From NCBI GenBank assembly GCA_013388455.1, contig JACAFF010000016.1, positions 1-41,171 on the forward strand: a stretch of DNA of 41,171 nucleotides. The letters are read 5' to 3'. Every line of letters begins with the position of its first letter. The first letter of the stretch is position 1. The notes below the pieces were generated by a model that made no database searches, was not told where the DNA came from, and worked only from the letters and a program-made list of their open reading frames with translations. The stretch comes from Nitrospirota bacterium. GTDB lineage: Bacteria > Nitrospirota > Thermodesulfovibrionia > Thermodesulfovibrionales > SM23-35. The position numbers were made by a program, and so were the translations under genes. Below are positions 23,739-32,678 of this stretch, one piece after another.

Positions 23739-25985
23739 ATGACAGAAGAAAACAGGTCAGACAGAGAAAAGGCACTCCAGAGAACAAGTCAATATCCTTT
23801 AACATCTTCAATACCTTCTTATGATTATATACAGACGAAAGAAGAAGAGGTTCATCTAAGAGATTATCTTAGTGTTATAATAAGGCGCAGATGGATTTTA
23901 ATTACTTTTCTTATTGCTGTTGTTACTACAGTGACCATCGGGACATTCCTTGCAAAACCAAAATATAAATCAACAATCACGATTAAGATAGATAAAGAAA
24001 ATCCAAACATTCTTAGTTTCAAAGATGTTGTTGGTCTCGAGAGGGTTGAAGAAGACTATTATCAAACACAATATAAGATACTTAAGTCAAGAAATCTTGC
24101 AAAACGTGTTATTCGTTCCCTCAGACTCAATGAACATCCTGAATTTGTCTCTCCTCAGAAGATTGAAGCCCATGCGAGTGAAGCTAATTCCGGTCAACTT
24201 CTTAAACAGATTGATCCACTTGAAGATGGCATTAGTTCAGGAGTTATTGATACTTTTCTCAAAAAGGTTGAAGTAAGCCCTCTTCAGAAATCCAGACTGG
24301 TAAATGTGAGCTTTATATCTTATGACCCTGAATTATCAGCAAATGTATCAAATGCAATCGGTGAAGCCTTTATAGAATTGAACATTGAATCGAAGTTTGA
24401 GGCTACTCATCAGGCGAGGGCATGGCTTGAAAAACAGCTTGAAACAATGAAGGCGAAGGTAGAGCAGGCTGAGGAAAAGCTCAATGAATATGCTGCAAAA
24501 AATGAGATCATATTCATTGAAAAGACCGATGAACAGGGAAAAGGTACTCAAAGTGAAAATATTGTTACAAAAAAGCTATCTGAACTCTCTTCAGAACTTA
24601 CAGAGGCTACATCAGACAGAATAAGCAAGGAAGCTCTATACAAAGAGATTCGTTCTGATGATCCTGAGTCGAGTTCTGTAATAATGAACAATCCACTTAT
24701 ACTGGAACTGAAGAAGACATTAGCAACACTGGAATCTGAATATAATGAACAGTTAAAAGTTTACAAGCAAGATTACCCAAAAATGGTAAGGCTGAAAGAG
24801 CAGATAACACAGATAAAGAAGAAAATAGATACAGAGAGCAGAAAACTCATAACAAGTATCAGGAAGGATTATGAGGTTGCAGTAAAACGTGAAAACCAGC
24901 TAAAAGCAACCCTCGAATCTCAGAAAAATAAAGCTCTTGATTTGAACCAGCGTATTATTCAGTACCAGATCCTCAAAAGAGAGGCAGATACCAATAAAGA
25001 ATTATATAACGGTTTGCTTCAGAGGCTCAAAGAGACAGGTGTTTCGGCAAGTCTTACTGCAAGCAATATACAGCTTCTCGACAAAGCCGAGATTCCAAAA
25101 AGTCCTTATAAGCCAAATAAAAAATTGAATATCATGTTATCTCTTGTAGTAGGTCTTCTTGGAGGTATAGGGCTCGCATTCTTTACTGAATATCTTGATA
25201 ACACCATCAAAACACCTGAGGATATCGAAAAGAGGGTTTCCCTGCCACCCCTTGGTTTTATTCCTGATTATTCAGACAAAAAAGAAAATCTTGCCATCGA
25301 ATACGTCGCACATGAGAAAGCGAACAGCCCAATTGCAGAAGCTTACCGCTCTATCAAGACATTCTTGCTTCTTTCTACCGGTGGAAAACCACCCAGGATA
25401 ATAATGATAACAAGCCCGATTAGAGAAGATGGCAAAACAACTACAGCTATTAATACCGCTATCAGCCTTACAAAGTCTGATGCAAAGGTCGTTTTAATAG
25501 ATGCAGATATGCGTCGGCCAAGAATACACGGTATTTTTTCTAATAGCAGTAAGATTGGTCTATCAACATTTCTTTCAGGAAATATAGAATTCGGGAATGA
25601 CTTAATACAGAAATCATACATAGAAAATTTATATATTATTCCATCAGGACCTGTTCCACCAAATCCCGCTGAACTTTTGAGTTCTTACAGATTTCGTGAA
25701 CTCTTGCAAGCCTTATATTCAATATACAACTTTGTTGTTATTGATACACCACCTGTTATCGGTATTTCTGATCCGCTTATTATAAGTCAATCGGTTGATG
25801 GAGTTGTAATGGTCGTTAGATCAGGTAAGACACCAAAAGAAGCTGCACATGAGGCAAGAAGATTGCTCCTGGGAGTAAATGCAAAGATTCTTGGAGTTGT
25901 GCTGAACTCAATCAACCAATCAGAAATGAGATACAGTCACTATTATCATTATTACAAACACTATTATAGTAATGAAGATCAATGA
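23739..25985 (+). CDS. Wzz/Wzc-like chain-length determinant and BY-type tyrosine kinase
   Basis: 748 residues in one chain. A Wzz domain is flanked by two membrane helices (~52-71 and ~464-483) with a long periplasmic coiled-coil (~220-430). A cytoplasmic bacterial tyrosine-kinase domain (~530-725) has Walker A SPIREDGKTTTA (Lys566), Walker A' VVLIDADMRRP and Walker B VVIDTPPV. The tail RYSHYYHYYKHYY has seven tyrosines, the usual autophosphorylation cluster. It controls polymer length and gates export through the Wza-like channel. The loop reads REDGK rather than the common GEGK, a mild variation. The stop overlaps the next start. Confidence 0.95.
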   Translation: MTEENRSDREKALQRTSQYPLTSSIPSYDYIQTKEEEVHLRDYLSVIIRRRWILITFLIAVVTTVTIGTFLAKPKYKSTITIKIDKENPNILSFKDVVGLERVEEDYYQTQYKILKSRNLAKRVIRSLRLNEHPEFVSPQKIEAHASEANSGQLLKQIDPLEDGISSGVIDTFLKKVEVSPLQKSRLVNVSFISYDPELSANVSNAIGEAFIELNIESKFEATHQARAWLEKQLETMKAKVEQAEEKLNEYAAKNEIIFIEKTDEQGKGTQSENIVTKKLSELSSELTEATSDRISKEALYKEIRSDDPESSSVIMNNPLILELKKTLATLESEYNEQLKVYKQDYPKMVRLKEQITQIKKKIDTESRKLITSIRKDYEVAVKRENQLKATLESQKNKALDLNQRIIQYQILKREADTNKELYNGLLQRLKETGVSASLTASNIQLLDKAEIPKSPYKPNKKLNIMLSLVVGLLGGIGLAFFTEYLDNTIKTPEDIEKRVSLPPLGFIPDYSDKKENLAIEYVAHEKANSPIAEAYRSIKTFLLLSTGGKPPRIIMITSPIREDGKTTTAINTAISLTKSDAKVVLIDADMRRPRIHGIFSNSSKIGLSTFLSGNIEFGNDLIQKSYIENLYIIPSGPVPPNPAELLSSYRFRELLQALYSIYNFVVIDTPPVIGISDPLIISQSVDGVVMVVRSGKTPKEAAHEARRLLLGVNAKILGVVLNSINQSEMRYSHYYHYYKHYYSNEDQ

Positions 25986-27231
25986 GCAAAAGATTATCTT
26001 CCTATCTTTCATCTTTCCTATATATCTTTTCCTGATATGGTTTATTGTTGGGCCTTTTATCAGTAAAATTTATATTAGCAAATCAAATAAACAAGTTAAT
26101 GAACAAGCGATTTATTCAGCCATCTCTTATGATAAAAGAAATGCTACATATCCTTATTTCCTCGGAAGGTATTATCATTATTATTCAGAAGACCCTGACA
26201 ACATCAAGGCAATAGGTTTTTACATAGAGTCTTTAAAACATTGTCCTTTACAGGGAGGTTGCTGGCTCGATCTTGCAAAAGCATATAGAACAGCAGGTAT
26301 GACTGCACAGGCTGAATATGCAATAAATAGAGCAATAAGTATTATGCCGAAAAATCCGGTTGTTATGTGGGAAGCTGGAGTTTTATATCTGATAGCCGGT
26401 GATATTGAGAAATCAATAAGGAATTTCAGGGAATTCATTGTTCTGCGTCCTGACAGACAGCAGGATGCATATGATATGGTCTGGAAAATACCGCTTAATT
26501 CAGAATACATTCTTAAAAATCTTATACCTGCTGAGTATAGCTATTACAAAAATTATCTCCTGTATCTTATTTCAATAAATAGAATTAATGAGACAAGAGA
26601 TCTTTGGAGAACAATGAATGGATTGAAAATAGAAGATGATATTTTCATAAAATATATTGATTTTATGATTTTGAATCATCAGTATGAAGATGCTGAAAAT
26701 ATCTGGAATAAATATGTGCATGATAGATTCAAGGTTTCTATCAATGATAATACATCAATTCTCTGGAATGGCAGTTTTGAGCTTGATATTCTTAATGGTG
26801 GTTTTGACTGGAAGGTATCAGAGACAAAAGGGGTTGATGTATTTCTCGATAGAGACATCCACATCTCAGGCAGAAATTCTCTTGGTGTTACATTCGATGG
26901 CACACAGAATCCTGATATTACAATCGCATCTCAGATTGTCAGGGTTAATCCGGGGTCGAATTATTTATTGACAGGCTTTATTAAAACTAATTCAATAACA
27001 ACTACAAACGGTCTTTTCCTCTCAGTTCAGGGGCATGATTGTAAAGGATTTAATAAAAATTCTGATATATTAACAGGGACAAATTTCTGGAAGGAGCTTA
27101 ATCTGGAATTTAATATACCACCTGAATGCAATGCAATTATCGTTAAGATACGCAGGGATAGGTCACATAAATTTGATAACAAGATAAGCGGGAGTGCATG
27201 GATAGACGGAATCAGCTTGACACAAAGATAG
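25972..27231 (+). CDS. Membrane-anchored TPR protein with C-terminal jelly-roll domain
   Basis: 419 residues: one N-terminal membrane helix (~8-30), TPR-like repeats (~60-160, e.g. GCWLDLAKAYRTAGMTAQAE), a helical middle, and a C-terminal beta-rich domain from ~265 (NGSFELDILNGGFDWKV ... AWIDGISL), which resembles carbohydrate-binding (CBM4/9-like) jelly rolls. Proteins of this architecture are found beside O-antigen ligase/polymerase genes in exopolysaccharide loci. A role in binding or handing over the glycan is inference. It overlaps the previous gene by 14 bases and the next by 34, so the three form one translational unit. Confidence 0.7.
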   Translation: MKINEQKIIFLSFIFPIYLFLIWFIVGPFISKIYISKSNKQVNEQAIYSAISYDKRNATYPYFLGRYYHYYSEDPDNIKAIGFYIESLKHCPLQGGCWLDLAKAYRTAGMTAQAEYAINRAISIMPKNPVVMWEAGVLYLIAGDIEKSIRNFREFIVLRPDRQQDAYDMVWKIPLNSEYILKNLIPAEYSYYKNYLLYLISINRINETRDLWRTMNGLKIEDDIFIKYIDFMILNHQYEDAENIWNKYVHDRFKVSINDNTSILWNGSFELDILNGGFDWKVSETKGVDVFLDRDIHISGRNSLGVTFDGTQNPDITIASQIVRVNPGSNYLLTGFIKTNSITTTNGLFLSVQGHDCKGFNKNSDILTGTNFWKELNLEFNIPPECNAIIVKIRRDRSHKFDNKISGSAWIDGISLTQR

Positions 27232-28547
27232 TATATATACTGTTAATAATACTTATTTTTTCTGTAATCAGTTTTGGAGCAGTTGAGATATGGTCATTAA
27301 CTATAGTTGAGTTTTCTATATTTACTGTTTTTATTTTTTATCTGATTGTCATAATTCAATATAAATACGCCAATCAAAATCCTGAGAGGGAACAGGTAAA
27401 AGAAGAAAAATATTTACTGATAGTCCTTTTAGGTTTCATTGCTTATATATTAATCCAGACATTACCTATGCCAGCACCTTTCCTGAGATTTATATCTCCG
27501 AAATCTTATGAGATTTATTCATTTTATTCAGTCGAAAAAGTTCCTTCAATGTCTATAAGTCTTTACACCTATAAAACAAAATTTGAGTTTGTTAGGAGTC
27601 TTTCTTATTTTGTTTTTCTCATCCTTATCATACAGAGCATAAGAAATAGAATGTCTCTTGAGAGAATGCTCAAAATCATGTGTTATTTTGGTTTTGCACT
27701 TGCTGTTTTTGCCATTATACAAAAGGCTACATGGAACGGAAAAATCTATTGGCTAAGAGAACTCACAACTGGAGGAACGCCATTTGGCCCATTTGTTAAC
27801 AGAAACCACTATGCAGGTCTGATGGGGATGCTCATACCTCTAAGTCTGGGACTTGCTTTGACGCGTGAGAGATTTGCTCGAAAAATATTATTTGGATTCC
27901 TCGGACTGATTATGGCTGTATCTTTATTCCTCTCGCTTTCGAGAGCAGGCATCATAAGTTTTTTTGCAGGTGTCAGTATCTTTACATTATTCCTGTTCTG
28001 GAATAAGCTCAGGAGAAAAAAGGTTCTGGTTATACCAGTTTTTCTTTTTATCCTGTTTTTATATCTACTTTATCTCGGGATTGATCCTGTTATAGACAGG
28101 TTTTATCAGACAGATATTACAAAAGAAGCAAGATTCAAGCTCTGGTCAGAGACAATGAGCGCCTTTAAGGATTTTTATCTTACAGGAAGTGGAATGGGCA
28201 CTTTTATTTATCTATACCCTCTCTATTCAAAAGAATCATTTTCAACAATCTACGATCATGCACATAATGATTACATCGAGTTCATGCTTGAATGCGGTGT
28301 TATTGGTATATTATTATTTCTTCTGCTTTTATATTTTTATATACGTATTTTATTAAAAACTGATTGGGATTCAAAATCAGGTATTATAAATTTATCCCTG
28401 CTCGCTTCAGTCATTACCATAGCTGTCCACAGTTTTTTTGATTTTAATCTGCATATACCCTCAAACGCACTATTGCTCTCAGCTATTATTGGTATATCTG
28501 TTGCAAATTCGAGAATCATTTCTCCATCCTTGAAGGAAGAGGATTAG
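27198..28547 (+). CDS. O-antigen ligase/polymerase (Wzy/WaaL family)
   Basis: A 449-residue membrane protein with about eleven predicted helices. It has the large periplasmic loop and the motifs GPFVNRNHYAGLMGM, FLSLSRAGIISF and YDHAHNDYIEFMLECGVIG, which are typical of the Wzy_C/O-antigen ligase family. It would polymerise or ligate undecaprenyl-linked glycan in the inner membrane. The family does not allow polymerase and ligase to be told apart by sequence alone. The gene overlaps the TPR/jelly-roll gene by 34 bases. Confidence 0.9.
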   Translation: MDRRNQLDTKIVYILLIILIFSVISFGAVEIWSLTIVEFSIFTVFIFYLIVIIQYKYANQNPEREQVKEEKYLLIVLLGFIAYILIQTLPMPAPFLRFISPKSYEIYSFYSVEKVPSMSISLYTYKTKFEFVRSLSYFVFLILIIQSIRNRMSLERMLKIMCYFGFALAVFAIIQKATWNGKIYWLRELTTGGTPFGPFVNRNHYAGLMGMLIPLSLGLALTRERFARKILFGFLGLIMAVSLFLSLSRAGIISFFAGVSIFTLFLFWNKLRRKKVLVIPVFLFILFLYLLYLGIDPVIDRFYQTDITKEARFKLWSETMSAFKDFYLTGSGMGTFIYLYPLYSKESFSTIYDHAHNDYIEFMLECGVIGILLFLLLLYFYIRILLKTDWDSKSGIINLSLLASVITIAVHSFFDFNLHIPSNALLLSAIIGISVANSRIISPSLKEED

Positions 28548-28566
28548 GGTGGAGCAGAATCTGTAT

Positions 28567-28585
28567 TTCGAGAAAAGATTGCTAC
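28567..28585. repeat. Short repeat word also found near 16011
   Basis: TTTCGAGAAAAGATTGCTA here matches TTTTGAGAAAAGATTGCGA at 16015-16033 except at two bases. Both copies lie in or near gaps between genes and share GATTGC with the REP-like element at 22700. They may be worn copies of one family. The surrounding gap, 28548-28651, also contains an open frame from GTG 28549 to 28680 that I do not regard as coding. Confidence 0.35.
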
Positions 28586-28651
28586 GTCAGATTAGGAGAA
28601 TTTCTAAATATTTGAAGATGGGGAAAGGGCGGTGTTATCATAGACATATAG

Positions 28652-29143
28652 ATGTGGTATGCGATATATACAAAACCTAATAAAGAGGATGGTATTGCTG
28701 TTCGGCTTCAGGACATCGGGATACAGGTGCTGAACCCGAAGATCAGGTTAAAAAAATTCAGAAGCAAAAAACTTGTCGAAGTTATCGAGCCACTTTTCCC
28801 ATGTTATTTATTTGCAGAATTCGATAAAGATAAATATTCTCATCTCATAAAATATACAAGAGGAGTTCGTTACATAGTTGGTAAAGATAATCCCATCACA
28901 GTACATGAGGAGATTATCTTATCCATAAAAGAAAGAATGACCGAAGGCAATATAATTATTCCACGTCCTCAGCATTTCAAAGCAGGCGATAGAGTTTTGA
29001 TAAAGGATGGACCATTCAGGAATTTCTATGGCATCTTCGAAAGGGAAATCAGAGGTCCGGAGCGAGTTATGATTCTTCTTGATACACTTTATTACAAAGT
29101 CGAGCTTGACGTAAGTCTCTTAGATAAAGCAGGCAGTAACTAA
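28652..29143 (+). CDS. RfaH-like NusG paralogue (specialised antiterminator)
   Basis: 163 residues: an NGN domain (MWYAIYTKPNKEDGIAVRLQ..., with EPLFPCYLFAEFD, close to the EPLFPNYLFVEFD of E. coli RfaH) and a KOW domain (~105-160, GDRVLIKDGPFRNFYGIFE). It lacks the insertions of housekeeping NusG and is the size of RfaH. Such proteins (RfaH, UpxY, LoaP) join RNA polymerase at an ops-type signal and prevent Rho termination and pausing across long polysaccharide operons. An ops-consensus sequence lies 82 bases after its stop and before rfbA, so it most likely acts on the sugar-nucleotide half of this locus. Confidence 0.88.
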   Translation: MWYAIYTKPNKEDGIAVRLQDIGIQVLNPKIRLKKFRSKKLVEVIEPLFPCYLFAEFDKDKYSHLIKYTRGVRYIVGKDNPITVHEEIILSIKERMTEGNIIIPRPQHFKAGDRVLIKDGPFRNFYGIFEREIRGPERVMILLDTLYYKVELDVSLLDKAGSN

Positions 29144-29224
29144 AGCCTGTTAAAAAATTACCTGAGGTTTATTTTTTGAAATTCAGGTATGAAAAGTAAC
29201 AGCATGTTCTTATAAAACATGAAG

Positions 29225-29236
29225 GGCGGTAGCTTG
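29225..29236 (+). promoter_or_regulatory. ops-type RfaH recruitment element
   Basis: GGCGGTAGCTTG matches the E. coli ops consensus GGCGGTAGCnTG at every fixed base. It sits between the RfaH-like gene and rfbA. It is preceded by two hairpins: TACCTGA/TCAGGTA (29159-29189) and CATGTT/AACATG (29203-29221). A partial relative, GGGCGGT, occurs at 28628 before the RfaH-like gene. A TTGATG-N18-TAATAT promoter-like pair (29255-29284) is too close to the rfbA start to be convincing. Confidence 0.7.
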
Positions 29237-29292
29237 TTTTTAGAATAAAAAGGCTTGATGGCTGGTATGCTAAACAGCTAATATAAGAAATT

Positions 29293-30165
29293 ATGAAAGG
29301 TATTATATTAGCAGGTGGAAGCGGGACACGACTATACCCTGTAACAATAGGTGTATGCAAACAATTGTTGCCAATTTATGATAAACCGATGATATATTAT
29401 CCGCTCTCTGTGTTGATGCTCGCGGGGATAAGAGATATCCTTATAATTTCAACTCCTCATGACCTGCCAAGATTTATAAATATATTCGGTGACGGTTCTC
29501 ATTTAGGGCTTAATTTTTCATATAAAGAACAAAAACGGCCAGGTGGAATAGCAGAGGCATTCATTATAGGAGAGGATTTTGTAAAAGATAAAACTGTCTG
29601 CCTTGTGCTTGGAGATAATATTTTTTATGGGCATGGATTAACGGAATTGCTTAAAAAGGCAGTCAAAGATGTGCAGGAAAGTGGAGGTGCTACTATATTC
29701 GGATATTATGTCAATGACCCTGAAAGATATGGTGTAGTTGAATTCGATGAACATGGAAAAGTCCTGTCATTGGAAGAAAAGCCAGAAATGCCGAGGTCAA
29801 AATATGCTGTCACAGGACTGTATTTCTATGATAATGAAGTAATAAATATAGCAAAGAAAATAAAGCCATCACTGAGGGGAGAGCTTGAGATTACAGATGT
29901 AAACAAGGAATATCTGCAAATGGGAAGACTGAGGGTGCAACTTATGGGACGAGGCTATGCATGGCTTGATACAGGAACTCATGAGAGTCTCCTTGAAGCA
30001 GGAGAATTTATTGCCACAATCGAAAAAAGACAGGGATTGAAGATAGCCTGTATAGAAGAAATAGCTTACAAATTAGGCTATATTAATAAAGATCAGATAT
30101 TGAAACTTGCCCAGAATCTCAACCATAACGAATACGGGAAATACCTTATCAGAGCAGTCAAATAA
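29293..30165 (+). CDS. rfbA: Glucose-1-phosphate thymidylyltransferase
   Basis: A 290-residue Rml[15 protein letters not shown] nucleotide-binding loop, [27 protein letters not shown] with the metal-binding Asp, [19 protein letters not shown] and [14 protein letters not shown]. It joins glucose-1-phosphate and dTTP to give dTDP-glucose, the first step to dTDP-L-rhamnose. It heads the rfbACDB cluster, just downstream of the ops element. Only a weak ribosome site is seen. Confidence 0.97.
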   Translation: MKGIILAGGSGTRLYPVTIGVCKQLLPIYDKPMIYYPLSVLMLAGIRDILIISTPHDLPRFINIFGDGSHLGLNFSYKEQKRPGGIAEAFIIGEDFVKDKTVCLVLGDNIFYGHGLTELLKKAVKDVQESGGATIFGYYVNDPERYGVVEFDEHGKVLSLEEKPEMPRSKYAVTGLYFYDNEVINIAKKIKPSLRGELEITDVNKEYLQMGRLRVQLMGRGYAWLDTGTHESLLEAGEFIATIEKRQGLKIACIEEIAYKLGYINKDQILKLAQNLNHNEYGKYLIRAVK

Positions 30166-30177
30166 TAATAGGTAATC

Positions 30178-30729
30178 ATGCCATTTATATTTAAAAAACT
30201 CGAAATTCCAGGAGTAATTTTGATTGAGCCAAAGATTTTTAAGGACAATCGTGGATATTTTATGGAGACATATAAATACTCAGATTTTGCCGAAGCAGGT
30301 ATAAAGGAGAATTTTATTCAGGATAATTGTTCAAGTTCTGTGAGGAGAGTATTGAGGGGATTACACTATCAGAAGAATCCCAATGCACAGGGAAAATTAG
30401 TCCAGTGTCTGAAGGGAAAAATATTTGATGTTGCAGTGGATATTAGAAAAGGTTCAGAGACATTCGGGAAATGGATAGGACTGGAACTGTCTGATGAAAA
30501 TAACTATATGCTGTATATCCCTCCTGCCTTTGCTCATGGCTTTATTGTATTGAGTGATACAGCAGACGTTATATACAAATGCACAAAGGAATATTCGCCT
30601 GAAGATGATAGAGGGATTATATGGAATGATCCTGAAATAGGCATAATCTGGCCTTTGCATAATCCTATCCTTTCTGAAAAGGATGCAAAACATCCTCGTT
30701 TAAAAGAGGCTGATATTAATTTTGAGTAA
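30178..30729 (+). CDS. rfbC: dTDP-4-dehydrorhamnose 3,5-epimerase
   Basis: A 183-residue RmlC cupin: begins PFIFKKLEIPGVILIEPKIF and has DNRGYFMETY, RGLHYQKNP with the catalytic His, QGKLVQCLKGKIFDVAVDIRKGSETFGKW and YIPPAFAHGF. It epimerises dTDP-4-keto-6-deoxyglucose at C3 and C5. It is third in the pathway order but second in the gene order, 12 bases after rfbA. Confidence 0.97.
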   Translation: MPFIFKKLEIPGVILIEPKIFKDNRGYFMETYKYSDFAEAGIKENFIQDNCSSSVRRVLRGLHYQKNPNAQGKLVQCLKGKIFDVAVDIRKGSETFGKWIGLELSDENNYMLYIPPAFAHGFIVLSDTADVIYKCTKEYSPEDDRGIIWNDPEIGIIWPLHNPILSEKDAKHPRLKEADINFE

Positions 30730-30786
30730 TCAGTAAAGAAGTAAAGATATTTGACTGACAGGTCACTATGTAATAAAGAGGGGTAA

Positions 30787-31647
30787 ATGAAATTCCTTAT
30801 CACAGGCGCTAATGGACAACTTGCAAGAGAATTTCTGAATAAACTGAAGGAATCCTCATATAAATTCACAGCACTAAGCAAAGATAGCCTTGATATAACA
30901 GATGAAAAAAAAGTGAATGAAGTCGTTTCAAATCATAAACCAGATGTATTGCTGAACTGCGCAGCATATAATTTTGTTGATAAGGCTGAAAATGAGGAGA
31001 CTGAAACAGCCTTCAAAGTAAATGCTGATGGAATAAAGATTCTTTCAAAGGTGTGTAAAGAAAATAGGGTATTAATTGTTCATTACAGCACAGATTATAT
31101 CTTTGATGGAAGGAAAGAGGATTTTTACACTGAAGATGATGAGCCAGCCCCGATTAATAAATATGGTGAGAGCAAATTGCATGGTGAGAATTTTTTAGTG
31201 CAGGAGTCAGATGACTATCTCTTATTCCGTGTTAGCTGGGTTTTCGGAGAAGGCAAGCAGAATTTCCTGTATAAATTATCCGAATGGGCGAAGAAGAAGA
31301 AAGTTTTGAAGATTGTCTGTGATCAGATTTCTATTCCGACATATACAGAAGATATTGTAAATCTCACAATTTTTGCTATAAATAAGGGCCTGAGAGGACT
31401 GTATCATCTTACTAACAGTGGCTATGGCTCTCGATATGAAGTAGCGCGCTACTTTCTTGAAGGTCTTGGTATGGATAATCTGGTGCTGCCAGCAAATTCA
31501 GATAACTTTCCATCTCCTGCAAAAAGGCCTTTTTTTTCTGCAATGTCAAATCGTAAACTTTCAGAAGCATTAAATGTTGCTATACCGGACTGGAAACTGG
31601 GAATAGAAAGATATATAGAGAAGCACTACAGAAATGAGGGATTATGA
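30787..31647 (+). CDS. rfbD: dTDP-4-dehydrorhamnose reductase
   Basis: A 286-residue RmlD short-chain reductase: NAD(P)-binding ITGANGQLARE at the N-terminus, YSTDYIFDG and the catalytic YGESKLHGE. It reduces the 4-keto group to give dTDP-L-rhamnose. The start follows AGAGGGGTAA. The stop overlaps the rfbB start as ATGA, so the two are coupled. Confidence 0.96.
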   Translation: MKFLITGANGQLAREFLNKLKESSYKFTALSKDSLDITDEKKVNEVVSNHKPDVLLNCAAYNFVDKAENEETETAFKVNADGIKILSKVCKENRVLIVHYSTDYIFDGRKEDFYTEDDEPAPINKYGESKLHGENFLVQESDDYLLFRVSWVFGEGKQNFLYKLSEWAKKKKVLKIVCDQISIPTYTEDIVNLTIFAINKGLRGLYHLTNSGYGSRYEVARYFLEGLGMDNLVLPANSDNFPSPAKRPFFSAMSNRKLSEALNVAIPDWKLGIERYIEKHYRNEGL

Positions 31648-32618
31648 ATATGAGAATTTTGGTTACAGGCGGTGCTGGTTTTATAGGTAGTGAATTCGTC
31701 AGGCAGGGAGTAAGAAATGGATATGAAATCATTGTTATTGATAAACTCAGTTACGCAGGTGATCCTGAGAGACTAAAAGAGATCAGGGGTTTAATAAAAT
31801 TCCACAGAGTTGATGTGACAGACAGAAAAAAAGTTGAAAATATCTTCAGAAGATCAAAACCTGAAATTGTTGTGCACTGGGCTGCAGAAAGCCATGTTGA
31901 CAGGAGCATTGAAGATGCAACACCATTTATGGATACAAATATTAAAGGCACGCAGGTTATGCTGGATGTTTCAAGAAAATATGGAGTAGAAAAATTTATA
32001 AATATATCAACAGATGAAGTATATGGAGAGCTTGGTGAAGATGGCGAGTTTTTCGAAACAACTCCCTTGAATCCAAATTCACCGTATTCAGTCAGCAAGG
32101 CATCTGCTGACATGCTCGGAAGGGCATATTATAGAACATACAACGTTCCTGTGATAACTGTAAGACCATCAAATAATTATGGCCCCTGGCAGTATCCAGA
32201 AAAGCTGATTCCTGTAATCATAATAAATGCAGTGAATAATAAAAAAGTGCCGGTCTATGGAAAAGGACTGAATATAAGAGAATGGCTGTTTGTAACTGAT
32301 TGTGCTGAGGCAGTTTTTAAGATAGTGAAAAAGGGTAGAACAGGAGAGATATACAATATCGGAAGTGGCATAGAAAAAAGGAACATAGAGGTCGTCAGAA
32401 CAGTCCTAAAACTTTTAGGAAAATCTGATGAGCTTATCGAATTTGTAAAGGACAGGCCAGGTCATGATTTCAGATATTCATTGAATTCGAACAAGATAAC
32501 AAAAGAAATCGGATGGAAGAGCAGAACAGATTTCAACGAGGGAATTGAAAAGACCGTTAGATGGTATGTGGAACATATGGAATGGGTAATGTCTAAAATA
32601 GTGAGCAGTAAGAAGTAG
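31644..32618 (+). CDS. rfbB: dTDP-glucose 4,6-dehydratase
   Basis: A 324-residue RmlB: Rossmann loop TGGAGFIGSEF, AAESHVDRSIEDATPFMDTNIKGT, STDEVYGELGEDGEF and YSVSKASADML, the full dehydratase active site (Thr, Asp, Glu, Tyr, Lys). It converts dTDP-glucose to the 4-keto-6-deoxy form. ATG at 31644 overlaps rfbD by 4 bases; a second ATG lies at 31650. The stop codon lies within a perfect hairpin (32615-32634). Confidence 0.96.
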   Translation: MNMRILVTGGAGFIGSEFVRQGVRNGYEIIVIDKLSYAGDPERLKEIRGLIKFHRVDVTDRKKVENIFRRSKPEIVVHWAAESHVDRSIEDATPFMDTNIKGTQVMLDVSRKYGVEKFINISTDEVYGELGEDGEFFETTPLNPNSPYSVSKASADMLGRAYYRTYNVPVITVRPSNNYGPWQYPEKLIPVIIINAVNNKKVPVYGKGLNIREWLFVTDCAEAVFKIVKKGRTGEIYNIGSGIEKRNIEVVRTVLKLLGKSDELIEFVKDRPGHDFRYSLNSNKITKEIGWKSRTDFNEGIEKTVRWYVEHMEWVMSKIVSSKK

Positions 32619-32648
32619 CGAGATTCCTCGCTACCTCGGAATGACAAC
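32615..32648. repeat. Hairpin/REP-like remnant at the rfbB stop codon
   Basis: GTAGCGAG (32615-32622), ATTC loop, CTCGCTAC (32627-32634) form a perfect 8-bp stem overlapping the TAG of rfbB. The following CGGAATGACAA resembles the end of the REP-like family (GAGATT ... AATGACAA). A CTTTTT run begins about 14 bases after the stem, too far for a classic terminator. Confidence 0.45.
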
Positions 32649-32678
32649 TTTTTATCGCTTGATCTAGTTTTTAATCAA

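Noticed and set aside
28549-28680. GTG-started 43-codon frame before the RfaH-like gene
   Set aside because: It overlaps the RfaH-like start in another frame and lies over a repeat word; the likeness YFEKRL to the frame at 16011 is explained by the shared DNA repeat.
29255-29284. TTGATG-N18-TAATAT as a separate rfbA promoter
   Set aside because: The transcript would begin at or beside the rfbA ATG with no ribosome site; the ops element upstream points to read-through transcription.
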